From NCBI RefSeq assembly GCF_019059575.1, contig NW_024882976.1:62001-126000 (forward strand): a stretch of DNA of 64,000 nucleotides, written 5' to 3'. Below the pieces are notes generated by a model. That model had not been told where the DNA came from. It saw only the letters and a list, made by a program, of their open reading frames with translations, and made no database searches. Made by a program: the position numbers and the translations under genes. Positions 11,324-22,844 of the stretch are shown in pieces; within the stretch, counting starts at the first letter, position 1; every line of letters begins with the position of its first letter. Origin of the DNA: Amphibalanus amphitrite (taxonomy: Eukaryota; Arthropoda; Thecostraca; Balanomorpha; Balanidae).

Positions 11324-13950
11324 ACTATGCTGAAATATGAATACAACACTGAACATTTTCAGCACAAAGAACCATCACCTTCTTCGTCCACTCCAAACAC
11401 ACATCTATTTTTGAATGCATATTGCACACTCAGGAAACCTTAATGTAAGGTTGAAGCTGAACTGCAGGTTTATTAGCTACGTTAGACTGTGCCCACTGCC
11501 CACAGTTCCTTGCATAGGAAGACCAGTGAGTGATGGAGTTCTAAATCATTGAAGTCATTTAGAAACATTGTCTGGTACATTTTGCACAGCTATTTCAATT
11601 TCATATAATCCAGAAAAAGATATATTGAACGTCATATGGAAACCATGAATAATGAATGTGTACTGGAGCAGCCAATCTGCAAATATGGTAACTTTGACGA
11701 GATCTTGTTGGTGTGGGCTTATTCGGCTGGTGCGGATTTGGTATGGTGCTGAGCGGATTTGGCTAATGGCTTGGTGCAGTGCGGATTTAGTGTGGTGGGT
11801 AGGTTAATGTGGTAGGTTCTAAGTTGTAGGTTTAATATTGTAGGTTGTAAGTAAGGTTAGGCCAGGTTTGGTTAGGTTTGGTTTGGTTTGATTAGCAAGC
11901 ATCTCTGGGTAAAACGCCTCTCCTTCGTTGCAAAAACAAGTGTGACGCTGGATTAATGACTACCACATATTTTCTAATGCATGATTTTATTAGATTTTAC
12001 AATTTAAAACATGTCAAAAACTGTAAAGAGGCAAATGGTGTACATTACTCAGACCATCACTTTGTCAATATAGCCAATGCAGCATTGTTATGGGGCTAGT
12101 TGCATATCTGATGGCCATGCTCAAGGCAGTATATACCACCATGCTCAAACCAAAATTTAAAAACATTCGTAGCTGAATAAAAATTTCATCACTCATCAGC
12201 ATTTCAATTTCATTGCAACTGTGCAATACAAACCAACCTCTGATGAACATACACTATAAAGGAAAATAACGACAGAAAACCTGGTGATATTATAAGCAAT
12301 CTGATAAATAAAGCTACAGTCGTCTGAATCCTCATTAGTCCGATCTAAAATCGCAGTTTTGCCCATTATCACTACTTATTTTTAGGCAAAATACGAGTGT
12401 CACGGTTATTATAGCATAAAAATACCCTGCATTATAAATGTCTCACGCAAGTCATTTATGTATTCACAAATGGCTACCATATAGCTACCATATTGTGTGA
12501 CGTCACCTGGGCGGCAAAAATCTTTTAGTGAACTAACCTTATAAGTAAAGTAATCTTGGCTAGATTCAACTACCTGAGCAGCACCAACAAGACAAATCTT
12601 CCCTGACGATAGCATAGTTGGGTCGGTTCCACGATTCAGCCGTTCACTTTAACATTCCAGTGACAGCCCCAGGATGTGTCGAATCCTATCATGAACACGA
12701 TGCTGAGTCTTTGGGTCGTAAGGCTGCATCAGTGCCAACCACACCATATTAGGAGATCGCTTTAGCTCTGTTTACTGGAGATTGAAAGAGGTAACTTCCG
12801 ACTTCACTTGGCAAGCCCCACCTAGTGGCAGTTCCGTTGACCCTGAGGCTCAGCCGGGATGTCCGCGGGCCTTGTTCGGAACTAATGGCGCTGGACAACC
12901 CGACCCACCAACTCACTTTCCTTTGACATTTCCACGACAAAGTGACTAGTAACACTTGGCAATATGACAAACCAGCCATGTGGAGGGCAGTCGCTAACTT
13001 CTTCAGCTCCATTATGGCTCACGTTAACTCCGCGCAGTGCATTTAAGCTGATCCGGGATCCTGTTTGATGTCTACGGCTTAATTGCGTCAATAACCCATG
13101 TTAATCGTCGAGTAAAATTGCGACTCATCAATTCTATCTAACACGACTACGCCGTCGTATTTTTCATTCCATAGATGACGTAAGGTTGATTTCGCGGAGA
13201 GCGCCGCAACTGACAGCGCTTTACGTTCCTCGGGCACCCCGAAATTGCGGAAAAGCTGCCGACATGTGTAGCTCACAACACCAAAAAATGCCGAGACGGA
13301 ACAATACAACTGAGGGATAGGTAAACACGAAACATAAAACTGCTTCATTTATTTCAGCTGCATATTGAGATACTAATTAGTACCAACTTCACATGGCAAA
13401 CATGGAGCTTAAACCTCCTGAAGTTTCAGAAATTCTCAGCAAATATAACCTGATGAATGGTATGACTGGGTATGACGCCTCGTCGCGGGCGGCCTTGCAC
13501 GCATTGGTGGAAATGTGTGGGGTAGTTCCTCTCGTTCATGGCTCGTGCGCTGACTCTGACCACTCAATGACGGTGAGCTTACCAGGAACAATAGGACCTT
13601 GTCACAAGCACAGCGCCGTCATTATAACGCCGATAAAAAAAACGATGTAGTCCTGACTTTCAGACAACCGGAAAGGACAAAGTGTCAACGGTAAAAATAA
13701 CCCAGCCAAGGGCAGTCGCGATAACTAACAACAATTGCTCCTAAGTACAGCCTCAGTTCTAGCTTGCGCCGTATTTTGTGCCGTTCTGGTCCGTTGACAC
13801 AGCTATTGTTGGACAAACTGTACTGATGAGACCTGTGATGGCATGGCGGATTTATACCGGAAAACATAGTCGATGTGAACCCTGTTCACGGCACAAAACA
13901 TGCTTCGTTGTAGTCATTTTGCACGCTACATCATAGTCATCAGCGCTGTA
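11324..13950. other. intergenic, no gene recognised
   Basis: 11690-11900 is a GT-rich low-complexity patch (repeated ggttaggtttggtttgg words). 12470-12560 resembles 2155-2310. Frames at 12749-13348 (minus) and 13393-13650 (plus) are 60-87 codons, lack recognisable domains and have no promoter or splice context, so they are not called. Confidence 0.4.
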
Positions 13951-14011
13951 CAGCCATAGCCTCTGGGTGCATTGTTTACCGGCTACGCACCGTACCGGTT
14001 TCGGCGGAGGT

Positions 14012-14050
14012 TATAAAGGAGTCGGCTGGCCACCGGGTTTGTACCAGTTC
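14012..14050 (+). promoter_or_regulatory. core promoter of the 551-aa secreted protein gene
   Basis: TATAAA is at 14012-14017 and a CCAGTT initiator has its A at 14046 (34 bp). ATG follows at 14066. Degenerate copies of this promoter-exon block lie at 14803-14850, 14872-14940 and 14961-15015. Confidence 0.65.
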
Positions 14051-14065
14051 GCCCAGTGCCGCCTT

Positions 14066-17000
14066 ATGAACAACACTAAGGTGAGAGTGTCAGGGGGTGG
14101 TGAGAGGTGGGGTTATTACGGAGCGAGCGAAGCGAGCGGAGTCTTTCCTTAGATTAACGGAAATTTCTGAGTATGAGCGGCCGGCCGGCCGGCCGGCCGG
14201 CCGTGCGGACGCTTTTGCGAGGCTTATATCTCAGCAACCACTTGACCGATTTACATGCGGTAAATTTTGTAGGGTATAGCTTCATTCCTTCTACCAAGTA
14301 TTGGACTATTCCCGATGCATGTGGGTGACCCCTTATGCACGTGGCACGTGCAAAACGAAGAGGTGTCAGTTTTGTAATTGTTGCAATATCTCGGTAACTA
14401 CTTGGCCGATTGCGCTGAAAGTTGGCATGTAGGTAGACACCCACTAGGCCCTGCATATCCATGTGCCAGAGTTGGGGTGCTGCTGCACGTGCGCACGTGC
14501 AGGGGTCGTTTCCAGATCTCGAGAACGGCTCGACCGATTGCGCTCAAATTTGGTACACAGTTAGGGACCGGTTAGTAGGGTGCCGTGCACAAGTCAGTTG
14601 GGACCCATTTTGCACGTGCGCACGTGCAGGGTGCCGCTTCCAGATCTCGAGAACGGCTGGGCTGATTGTGCCCAAATTTGGCACATCGCTAGAGACCGGT
14701 TAGTAGGGTGCCGTGCACAAGTCAGTTGGAGGTACCCCCTCGCAATTTCGCACGTGCAAGGCCCACCCTCTCGCTCGCTCCGTTAGTCGCCCCAAAAGGC
14801 GTTATACTGGTACTAGTGCATCCAGTGATGCCCTGTGGAGAGCACACAGGTGAGTGTTTGAAGTAAGCTGGTATAAACCCTGAAAAGCGGGGTTTATACC
14901 AGTTCGCCCAGTACTGTCCCATGGAGAACACGAAGATGAGAGTCACCAGGGGTAGTTATGGGCGGAATTTATATTAGTTGTACCGGTGCTACCCAATGGA
15001 CGACAGAAAGGTAGGCGTGGCACTGGAGTAGGGCAGTGCAGGTGAAGCATTGCGACAGCACATACCTGGGTGGGGGTGGGGGATGAGTTGTCGTAAGATA
15101 AGCTTGAAACATGATAACTTTTGTCGATTTTTTATCCAATTCGTTTGTTTGAATCGACTTGGTATCAGTAAACAATGCAAACGTTAAGTAAACAATGTGA
15201 TATTTCAGAAGAAAATTTACTGACATAGAAAAAGGGAGGAGCATGCCAACATCAGAGGAGCATCATAAAATCGTTTTTAAAAAGCTGAACACGAAAAACG
15301 CTGGTCCAGTGGCTACTTGCTACCATAGGGGAAGAGGATACAATATACATAGTCCACTGCTGTTCAATATTGTCCATGCAAAACGTGCTACCATCAGGCT
15401 GACCAAGAGTTATTCTGACCTTCAGTTCAAGCTGATAGTGTTCAGACTTCAGATGGCAGCATTCAGACAGCAGGGTTCACTGCTCAGTGCTCAGGCATAG
15501 AGCTGAGATTGAAGTGTTGGCAGCTCTAGCGAATGGTCTTACCGAGCTCTGACTTCAGTTCCAGATCGTTCTGGCGGCGGCGGCGCTTCTGGCCGTGTGC
15601 GCGCCGGAGCAAACGGCTCCCGGCGGGCCCCGGGAGCGGCGCCAGGCGCCCGCCTACAGCCCCCGCAGCTACAGCCGCGCCTCAGCCCACAGCAGCCCGC
15701 GGGGCCACCACACAGCCGCAACGCACAGCTACCGGACGGCGGCCCAGCCCGGCCAGAGCACCTACCGACACACCTACAGCTCGGCGACGAGCCAGCCGAC
15801 CAGTGGTGGACAAACCTACCAGTGGAGCTACCAGTCTCCGGGCTACGCGGCGGCATACCAGCAGACAGCGTCCCAGACAACCACCGCAGCCCCCGCCTAC
15901 CAGGGCAGCTACAGCACACCCAACTTGTGGCAAAACGGCTACAAAGCAGCGTATGGCAGCCAGCCTAACTACCAGACCCAGAGCAGTCAGTCTGCCGGCT
16001 ACAATACACCGGCAGTGCGGCAGGCAGCCTACGGTGTACCGGGCTACCTGCAAACGGCGGGCGGCCAGAACGGCTACCAAGCGGCGGGCACGCAGGCCAG
16101 CCAGCCTGCCGGCTACAATACGCAAACAGCTCTGCAGGCAGCATATATAGTGCCGGTAAACTATGCCGCTTACGCCGTGTCAGCGGATGGCCAGACGGGT
16201 TATAAGTTAGTGACCACTCAGCAGACTGGCTATAGTGAGCCCACAGCTCAGCAGAGTGGATATGACGCGCAGACGAGTGGATATGACGCCCAGCAGAGCG
16301 GGTATAACACGCCAAGTCAGCACGGCTACGGAACACCCAGTGAAGGGATAACACCCACGGCCGCTGCTGTCTACAACACCGGCCACAATGCGCCCGCCTA
16401 CGATCACGTTCATAACAGTGGATCAGCGCCTCACAGAGACTATGGTAGCGCCTCGAACCTACACACTAGTCCCAATGCCGTCACTGGTAGCTCAGCAATC
16501 AGTACCGAACAGCGAGTCCCAGCTCCAGGCCGCACTAGCAGCACCAGCTCGCCAAGCGTCACCGGCACCAGCCCACCGGTCGAGCCGTCGACGGGTAGCG
16601 GCCGTGCTCGCCGACGGAATCAGACTGTCGGCACGAGCTCCGAACCTACTCCGAGCTCACCGACGGGGGTAGAGCGGCGCGGCCCTCCCCCCGCCGACCG
16701 ACGAAAGAGCCGCCGCCGGGGGCGGACCTCTGCGACTGGCCGCGGCAGATCCGCTGACCGCCCGCCAGCCCGCACAGCCAACTACCAGTCCCCGACCGCT
16801 GCTCCGGAGCCGGCCAGTGGGAAAAGCGGAGGCAGTGGAAAGAACGGACCGTCCGCCCCAGCTGACCCGGCGCTGCAGCAGAATCACCGCAGGACAGAGG
16901 TCAGCCACTTCACCAAGAATGAAATAACATCCGGTCAACGCCGCAAGGACCAGGGACTCCCCAACAGCCCCACGGCTTCAGGAGCTCGGTTCTCAAACAG

Positions 17001-17199
17001 CTTCAACAGCCAGAGCTACCAGTACAGCTGTAGCGGTCGCTCCTCCTCCCGGAGCGGGTACAGGTGTACCGGGTACCGGGAGAGAACGTACACAAAGTCC
17101 GGCTCCGAGCAGCCTGGCTACACGACCACGTACCGAGAGGCGTTCACCGGCCCCGCGCCGCCGCAGAAGAGCAGATACGACACCGCGTACTATCCCTGA
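14066..17199 (+). CDS. large low-complexity secreted structural protein (two exons)
   Basis: Proposed exons are 14066-14080 (M-N-N-T-K, donor gtgaga) and 15559-17199 (acceptor gacttcag), giving 551 aa. The joined N-terminus MNNTKFQIVLAAAALLAVCA reads as a classic signal peptide, and this join keeps frame. The body is rich in Gly-Tyr, Gln, Ala, Thr and Ser, with spaced GY motifs (AGYNT, QSGYDAQ). A basic Arg-rich patch is at about residues 350-410, then a Ser/Tyr-rich tail ending DTAYYP. There is no RR domain. The composition suggests an extracellular matrix, cuticle or adhesive structural protein, but I do not recognise the family. An alternative first exon at 14996-15010 (M-D-D-R-K, donor gtaggc) would also keep frame. 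No AATAAA is close to the stop. Confidence 0.7.
14113..14810. mobile_element. MITE C copy 1, within the intron (GGAGCGAGCGA termini)
   Basis: It starts TTATTACGGAGCGAGCGAAG and ends TCGCTCGCTCCGTTAGTCGC...TTATACTGG. Imperfect inverted termini share TAACGGAGCGAGCGA. The interior has a (GGCC)n run near 14178-14205 and several 'gagaacggctgg' and 'gcacgtgcgcacgtgc' words. A second copy spans 46741-47929. It begins 32 bp after the first-exon donor. Confidence 0.75.
14803..15016 (+). pseudogene. tandem decayed copies of the promoter plus first exon
   Basis: Three copies follow the MITE. Copy B (ends 14849) has GTG in place of ATG (14835-14837) but keeps the gtgagt donor. Copy C (TATA 14872-14877, ATG 14921-14935) keeps the start but its donor reads atgag instead of gtgag. 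Copy D (14996-15010, ATG GAC GAC AGA AAG) keeps both start and gtaggc donor but has no clear TATAAA. All encode a five-codon exon ending in a Lys or Gln codon, in the same phase as 14066-14080. Confidence 0.65.
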
Positions 17200-17784
17200 C
17201 CGAGCAGTGAAGCGTGTCTACGAATCTGTTAATGTTTTGTCTTTTATATACAGATAGATATGTGTGATATGTAGAAATATATGGCCAAGTACTCGTCACA
17301 ATTGGAGAGCAGACACATGAGCTTATTCAAGTTTCAGCACAATCGGTCCGGCCGTTAAGGAGTAAATGTACGCAGAACAATTTTGTCACCGATAAGTTGG
17401 CATGTGGCACTCGCCGGGACTGTAACCTACTGCATAAAGAGCAGTCATATCGGGGTGGAAGGGATGGGTCCACCATACGGCAATGAACACTCATCTAACG
17501 GATGTACTGTTGCGAGGATAGAAGTTTCTCAAATACGTTGCAGGAGGGGCTGAGGCGCACATACTTTTCCTCGTTATATTTGCAAAGACTCGCTCGAGCT
17601 TTGCGGCCTGAAACAAAAATACAACGCACACATATAATTATCTGCATTATCCCCGCTTCAATTAATTTTAGCAAAGGTGGTGAGAGAAAATTGAACGAAG
17701 GTATCATTTTTAAAATGCACCCAACTAATATGCCTAAAAGTCCAACTCATTACATTCCTAAAAAAAAATCAACTCAATGGAAAC

Positions 17785-18830
17785 TTAACCCTCGCCCTGG
17801 CAGGGGGGGGGGGGGTCGATGCGACCCCCCCCCTAGGGTTTTTCGAAGATAGCGTAAAAACGGCGGCGCGCAGCGCCGCCAAATTTGGCACAGCCTATGG
17901 GGCAACCTTTTTACATATGACCTGAAAATTTCAGGTCCAGGTGACTTGGGTCAGGTCACCAGGTCAGAAAAACCGGTACAAGGTCATGGTCAAATTTCAA
18001 TTTTCTTTTTACACCTGTCCAACTCACAGTTTTGGACTGGTTTCCTTCAAACTTTCAGGATGTGCTAAGTTCACCGAGTTGTATAACATATAGTTCGGGT
18101 TTTTCAAGGTCACTGACCTGAGGTCAGTTAGAGGTCATTACGTCGTAATGTTAAGCCTATGGGAAAATACTTAATTCGGAAAATACTTGATATACCCGCT
18201 TCGTTCTATCACGTTTGTGCTTTGAAACCACAGTACTTAACAACAGGTTACTTGGTGCTTCTTTGTTTGGTGTACTTATCCATGGGACAGGTCAAATGAG
18301 GTCAACTGAGGTCAAATGACGTTTTTGCCAATAACTTGGCACATAATGACGCTGGAGCTTAACAAATGGTGTCGTTGTGTTCCTGGTGAGCAGCCGAATC
18401 GAATGATGTGCGATATGATGCAATTTGGCTAACTTGAACTTAATTAATTAATTTAAGTTTACTTAAAAATTAATAAAAACTTGAAGTACACTTAAGCGAG
18501 CAAAAAAGTACATCATTCGACGCCCCTTGACGTGCTAAGTTCACCGGTGCTTTTCTTTTTTCTCCATCTTAATTAGACCAAAAGTTATAAGCGAAAAACT
18601 TTTGATCTGTTTTTAGTGAAATTTTTACATTTATACCCCCCAAAAACCCCTAAATATTGACCTAGAGCAACCAAATTTGCACAGGGGCGAGAACTCCAGG
18701 GGGCCCACCTACCTTCCAAATTTGGTGTTTCTAGATGCCATAGGAGCCAATCGCGAGGGGGGGTCGCATCGACCCCCCCCCCCCCTGCCAGGCCGTGTTA
18801 TGAAAAATGTCATGCCAGGGCGAGGGTTAA
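17785..18830. mobile_element. TTAA-flanked piggyBac-like MITE (1.05 kb)
   Basis: TTAA lies at 17785-17788 and 18827-18830. The inverted termini are CCCTCGCCCTGGCA and TGCCAGGGCGAGGG. Both ends carry long G/C tracts around 'tcgatgcga'. The interior has many GGTCA words and the phrase 'aaaaacggcggcgcgcagcgccgcc'. It is followed directly by the upstream region of gene 3. Confidence 0.85.
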
Positions 18831-19041
18831 CATAGGAGTGTCATTATATAAAATACCTATGGTGGACTAAATAAACTGAGATAACCGCCGGACGCCAGAT
18901 ACAATTCAAGTTCATCATACAAGTACATATGTATAACCAAAAGGCGGCCTCCAATAACGAAAAGAATACGGTAGCACACTCGCCATTCGCAAGCATACGT
19001 ATGCACTGTCGCGTCGCCTTCGGCCGGCGCCCCGGCGTTGG

Positions 19042-19126
19042 CCACGCCCGTTCATCGGCGAATGTCTAGGTCACGGCCCGACTCCGAGCCGTATAAAGCC
19101 GCTCCGGTCCGCAGGTCGGCATCAGT
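19042..19126 (+). promoter_or_regulatory. core promoter of cuticle gene 3
   Basis: CCACGCCC 19042-19049, TCTAGGTCA 19065-19073, TATAAA 19092-19097 and TCAGT 19122-19126, with the same geometry as genes 1, 2, 4 and 5. Confidence 0.85.
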
Positions 19127-19155
19127 TGATCACACAGCTCCACAGCACAATCAAC

Positions 19156-19789
19156 ATGAAGGTAGGTGCCCTCCAAACCGAGGCTGTTATGGGGAAGTTT
19201 GTTACGCAAACCCAGGCGGAGTGGTCAAAATGAAGGAAATGGTAAAAGCTTTGTGAATGGGATATTCTTTCGAATATCGACAAGCCATTGGAACAAACTA
19301 GAACGAGAACAAACGATTCAACCTTGGCCTAAACGATTCAAATAAATTGACTATTATCCTATGTTTCAGTTCTTCGTGGTTGCCGCCCTGCTGGCCGTTG
19401 CCGCCGCCGACAGCGCGCCCTCCTACGCGCCCAGGCCCGCCTACCACCCCCAGCCGGCCTACAAGCCCGCTCCCTACCACCAGGGCAGCTACGACCAGCC
19501 GCCCAAGTACGACTACAGCTACGACGTCCACGGATACGGAGACTACGAGCCCGTCTTCAACGCCCAGGAGGCGCGTGACGGCTACGCCACCCAGGGATCT
19601 TACTCGGTTGTGCTGCCCGACGGCCGTACCCAGACGGTCACCTACCGTGTGGATGACGCCTACTCTGGCACCATTGCTGACGTCACCTACGAGGGTGAGG
19701 CTCGCTACGACGAGTACAAGCCCAGCTACAAGCCCAGCTACCCTCAGCCGAGCTACAAGCCCACCTACAAGCCCGCCTACGGCAACTAA
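19156..19789 (+). CDS. RR-type cuticle protein, type A (gene 3)
   Basis: Exons 19156-19161 (ATG AAG) and 19370-19789, with donor gtaggt and acceptor tatgtttcag. The product is 141 aa: signal peptide 1-16, Tyr-Pro linker with PYHQGSYDQ, RR domain at about 49-114, and tail SYPQPSYKPTYKPAYGN. Its intron is nearly the same as that of gene 4, and both genes are followed by related flanks, so the two are tandem duplicates (first exons 5650 bp apart). AATAAA is at 19862-19867. Confidence 0.92.
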
Positions 19790-19979
19790 GTCAGAAATAC
19801 GTGCATTGTATGCTTGAATGAATTCTGTTTGTGTTGTATTTATTGTGTGATGTCCTTTGTCAATAAAGCCAAACACCGTTACTTCATTTCTGGATTGCGC
19901 GAGGAGGTGGAAAGAACGACACTAATGAAATCCAAGATCAGTTCGAGGATCTCCATAACTGATACCTTTTCGAAATGTA

Positions 19980-20555
19980 CAGGGTGTCCGGAAATTATTT
20001 GCCCCTTGTTCATTCAGTTATAATCCCACCGTGCGCTTTAAGAACTGTTGAAAATTTGCTAAGACCGTGCCTCAGGCTATCCACAGCTGTCCGTTAGCCA
20101 CATGACCTATCCTGGTCACCTGACTTTGACACTTGCGAGGCGCCAGGGGTCAGAGTTTGGCAGGCGTAACTCGCACGTGAACGTGGTGTCTACTATGACG
20201 AAAGAAACTCTTTGACAAAGCGTCATCGCGCTGAAGTTATGGTGAAGACTGAAATGAAATAGGAAGTCAAATCGAATCCTCTGTCCTAGTCCCAATCGAA
20301 AACTGTGTGGAATCGTGAAGGAGAGCTCAGCAAGATTGAGCCAGAAAACGGACTTAAGAGGAACCTGTGAAAGGTGTGGCTGAACATCAGCGCTGTTACT
20401 TTGGACATCTTGATCTATGGAATGCCAAAGCGGATGAGGGAATGGGTAGGACAGGGCAGAGGATAAGTCGGTAAATAAACCATGACCCGGGGGCCCTTTG
20501 TTTATTAATTATGGCGGCGAGCTGATGGAGGGGCTAATAATTTCCGGACACCCCG
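19980..20555. mobile_element. mariner-type MITE with TA target duplication
   Basis: The left terminus CAGGGTGTCCGGAAATTATT starts after TA (19978-19979). The right end carries the complement, AATAATTTCCGGACACCCCG, before TA (20556-20557). TA duplication with a GGGTGTCC terminus is typical of Tc1/mariner relatives. At 576 bp it is too short for a transposase. The interior is broken by stops. Confidence 0.8.
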
Positions 20556-20557
20556 TA

Positions 20558-22310
20558 GACAGAAATGAACGTCTTACGGTCAGCTAAGATGCAATATGAT
20601 GGATGAGACACTTTCTTGTATGAATATAAAATGCTACTATTTCATAATGGCACTTAGGCAGTGCGCTGGTTCATACAAAACTGAGTCCTGATGGCTTAAT
20701 TAAAATTAGAGGAAGTTACAACGGGCTGGGGCTCCTCAACTTTTACGCTATGATAGACTGCTAGAGTTTGAACATAAATTCTACAGCTTTTTTCCTTCAG
20801 TCTGAAAAGAGTTCAATTCGAAAACGATGCACTTCATTTGGGAAAAAGCGTTGTAATTCAAATTGAATTACTTTTTTCAAATTGAAATGCATCTTTTTCA
20901 AATTGAACTCCAACTTTTCAAGTTGAAGGAAAAAAGGTGTAGTCTCTATCACTGCTAATACCATAGAGTTAGAGCATGCCCGGGCCACGTAGCGACAAGC
21001 GGAAATCGGCGTTTAAAAACATAAAAAATTAGCAGAAAAATAGCATAGTCATTTTTTACATTCAAAGACCTCTTTCACTAGAAACTTGTAATTGCAAGTC
21101 TTTTTTCTTGTGAAATCAAGTTTTTTCTTTGTAATTGCAAACTTTATTTCTTAGTGAAGCATGCCTCTAGTCACCAGTTATCATCGGCCAAATGTACACT
21201 TTTTCAAACAAATCGGCGCATAACTCATAAGCTAATATGATTTGTGCTTTATCGGAAAATCACAAATCATATTAGCTAATGCTTTGTGCTTTGTGCGGAA
21301 AAGTGTTATCGATAGCTCTTTCGAGCCTCGTTCACGAGCATGATGTCATATTTGACCACAAATCAACAGCCATGGACAAAGGGACCTAGATTGGAAATTG
21401 CTTTTCCTTCATCCAAGGTTTGACCTCCACAGGGCAAAGACAATCCCAATGGATGTCTTTTGCCGAAATAACTCCTTGCCTTCTGCGAACATTCAATGCT
21501 CAGGCCATCAGGACACCATTAAACAATCGCAAAGATATATGTAACCTGGGCACTGGCCAGTGAACAGTGAAAGATGTAACGTTGTCGATCAGCATCTTGA
21601 TAAATGGCATTATTTACCGGCTTCAAATAGGAAAGCTCACATAATTTATTTTCAGGTATGCCTAAATGATATTTGACCGCCAAACTTGAAATGCTCGCCT
21701 TCGCTTCTTTGCAAGAACACTTTCTATTAAAAATTCAACGATTGATCAGTCTAAAAGTGTATACAACATATAGCTCGAACTTAAGATATCGGTGAAATAA
21801 GGTCAGGGTAAGGCGACCCCTCCATTTCAAGACAATGGTATAATTGAAGTATGCTTCTTTCGGACGAAAGTCATGTTGAACACTCGCAAACATCGCGTAA
21901 TGAACACTGAATCGAAAGTTGCAGTCGTGACCGCTCTTTAAAACCCTGAGGTCATCGTAAACCGAAAAAAATCTGACAGTCTTTCAAATCTAATTTTCGT
22001 TAAGATATGCTAGAGCGATGAAAACACCCTAGCATTCATCTTAGCGATACGGATCAGCGTAGTTACAACAGGACCGCTAGGGTATAGGCTAGTTCATTAT
22101 CTAAAGGTAAAATTAAAGGTTAAACTAGAGGTACAGGTTTACGCGATAACTGTATGTTTTGATATGTATGATTAACGGATGCATTAGTTTGGGTGTAGAA
22201 ACTTGCATTTTTATTGGTATTATTTGTGAAGAACTGGGTAACTGCTTTTAACTGAAGTGTAAAGTATGATGGTGATGCATGCGAGTTGTTCGAGCCCTTT
22301 GTAAGTTAGG
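20558..22310. other. intergenic flank, part of a diverged gene 3/gene 4 duplication
   Basis: 20800-20935 is a set of near-palindromic 'caaattgaa / ttcaatttg' words, and 21090-21150 has 'gtaattgcaa' repeats. From about 20975 to 21540 the sequence parallels 25690-26080 downstream of gene 4 (cgggccacgta, gcctctag, agctctttcNagNctcgttc, ctcaggcca). No gene is supported. Confidence 0.5.
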
Positions 22311-22320
22311 ATGTTACTCA

Positions 22321-22840
22321 ATTCAACCCTACCCTACCCTACCCTGCCCTACCGTACCCTACCCTACCCCTACCCCTACACTACCCTAACCTACCCTACC
22401 CTACCCTACCCTACCCTTACACTACCCTACCCTACCCTTACACTACCCTACCCTACCCTACCCTACCCCTACCCTACCCCTAACCCTACACTACCCTACC
22501 CTACCCCTACACTACCCTACCCTACCCCTACCCTACCCTACCCAACCCTACCCCTAGTCCCTACCCTACCATATCCTACCCTACCCTACCCTTACACTAC
22601 CCTACCCTACCCTTACCCTACCCTACCCTACCCCTACCCCTACACTACCCTAACCTACCCTACCCTACCCTTACACTACCCTACCCTACCCTACCCTACA
22701 CTACCCCTAACCCTACACTACCCTACCCTACCCTACCCTACCCTACCCTACCCAACCCAACCCAACCCTACCCCTAGTCCCTACCCTACCCTACCCTACC
22801 CTACCCTACCCTACACTACACTACACTACACTACACTACC
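22321..22840. repeat. (CCCTA)n pentamer array, about 0.5 kb
   Basis: Almost uninterrupted ctacc units with variants (ccccta, acact, aaccc). The complementary strand is a (TAGGG)n tract. The Tyr-Pro-Thr-Leu frame across it is simply the repeat translated. It resembles but does not match the arthropod telomere TTAGG. Confidence 0.9.
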
Positions 22841-22844
22841 ACCG

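Noticed and set aside
19980-20555. Mariner transposase gene
   Set aside because: The element is 576 bp and the interior has many stops. Only faint resemblance to a transposase N-terminus could be imagined.
22321-22840. True chromosome end
   Set aside because: Unique and gene-bearing sequence continues on both sides, and the unit is not TTAGG.
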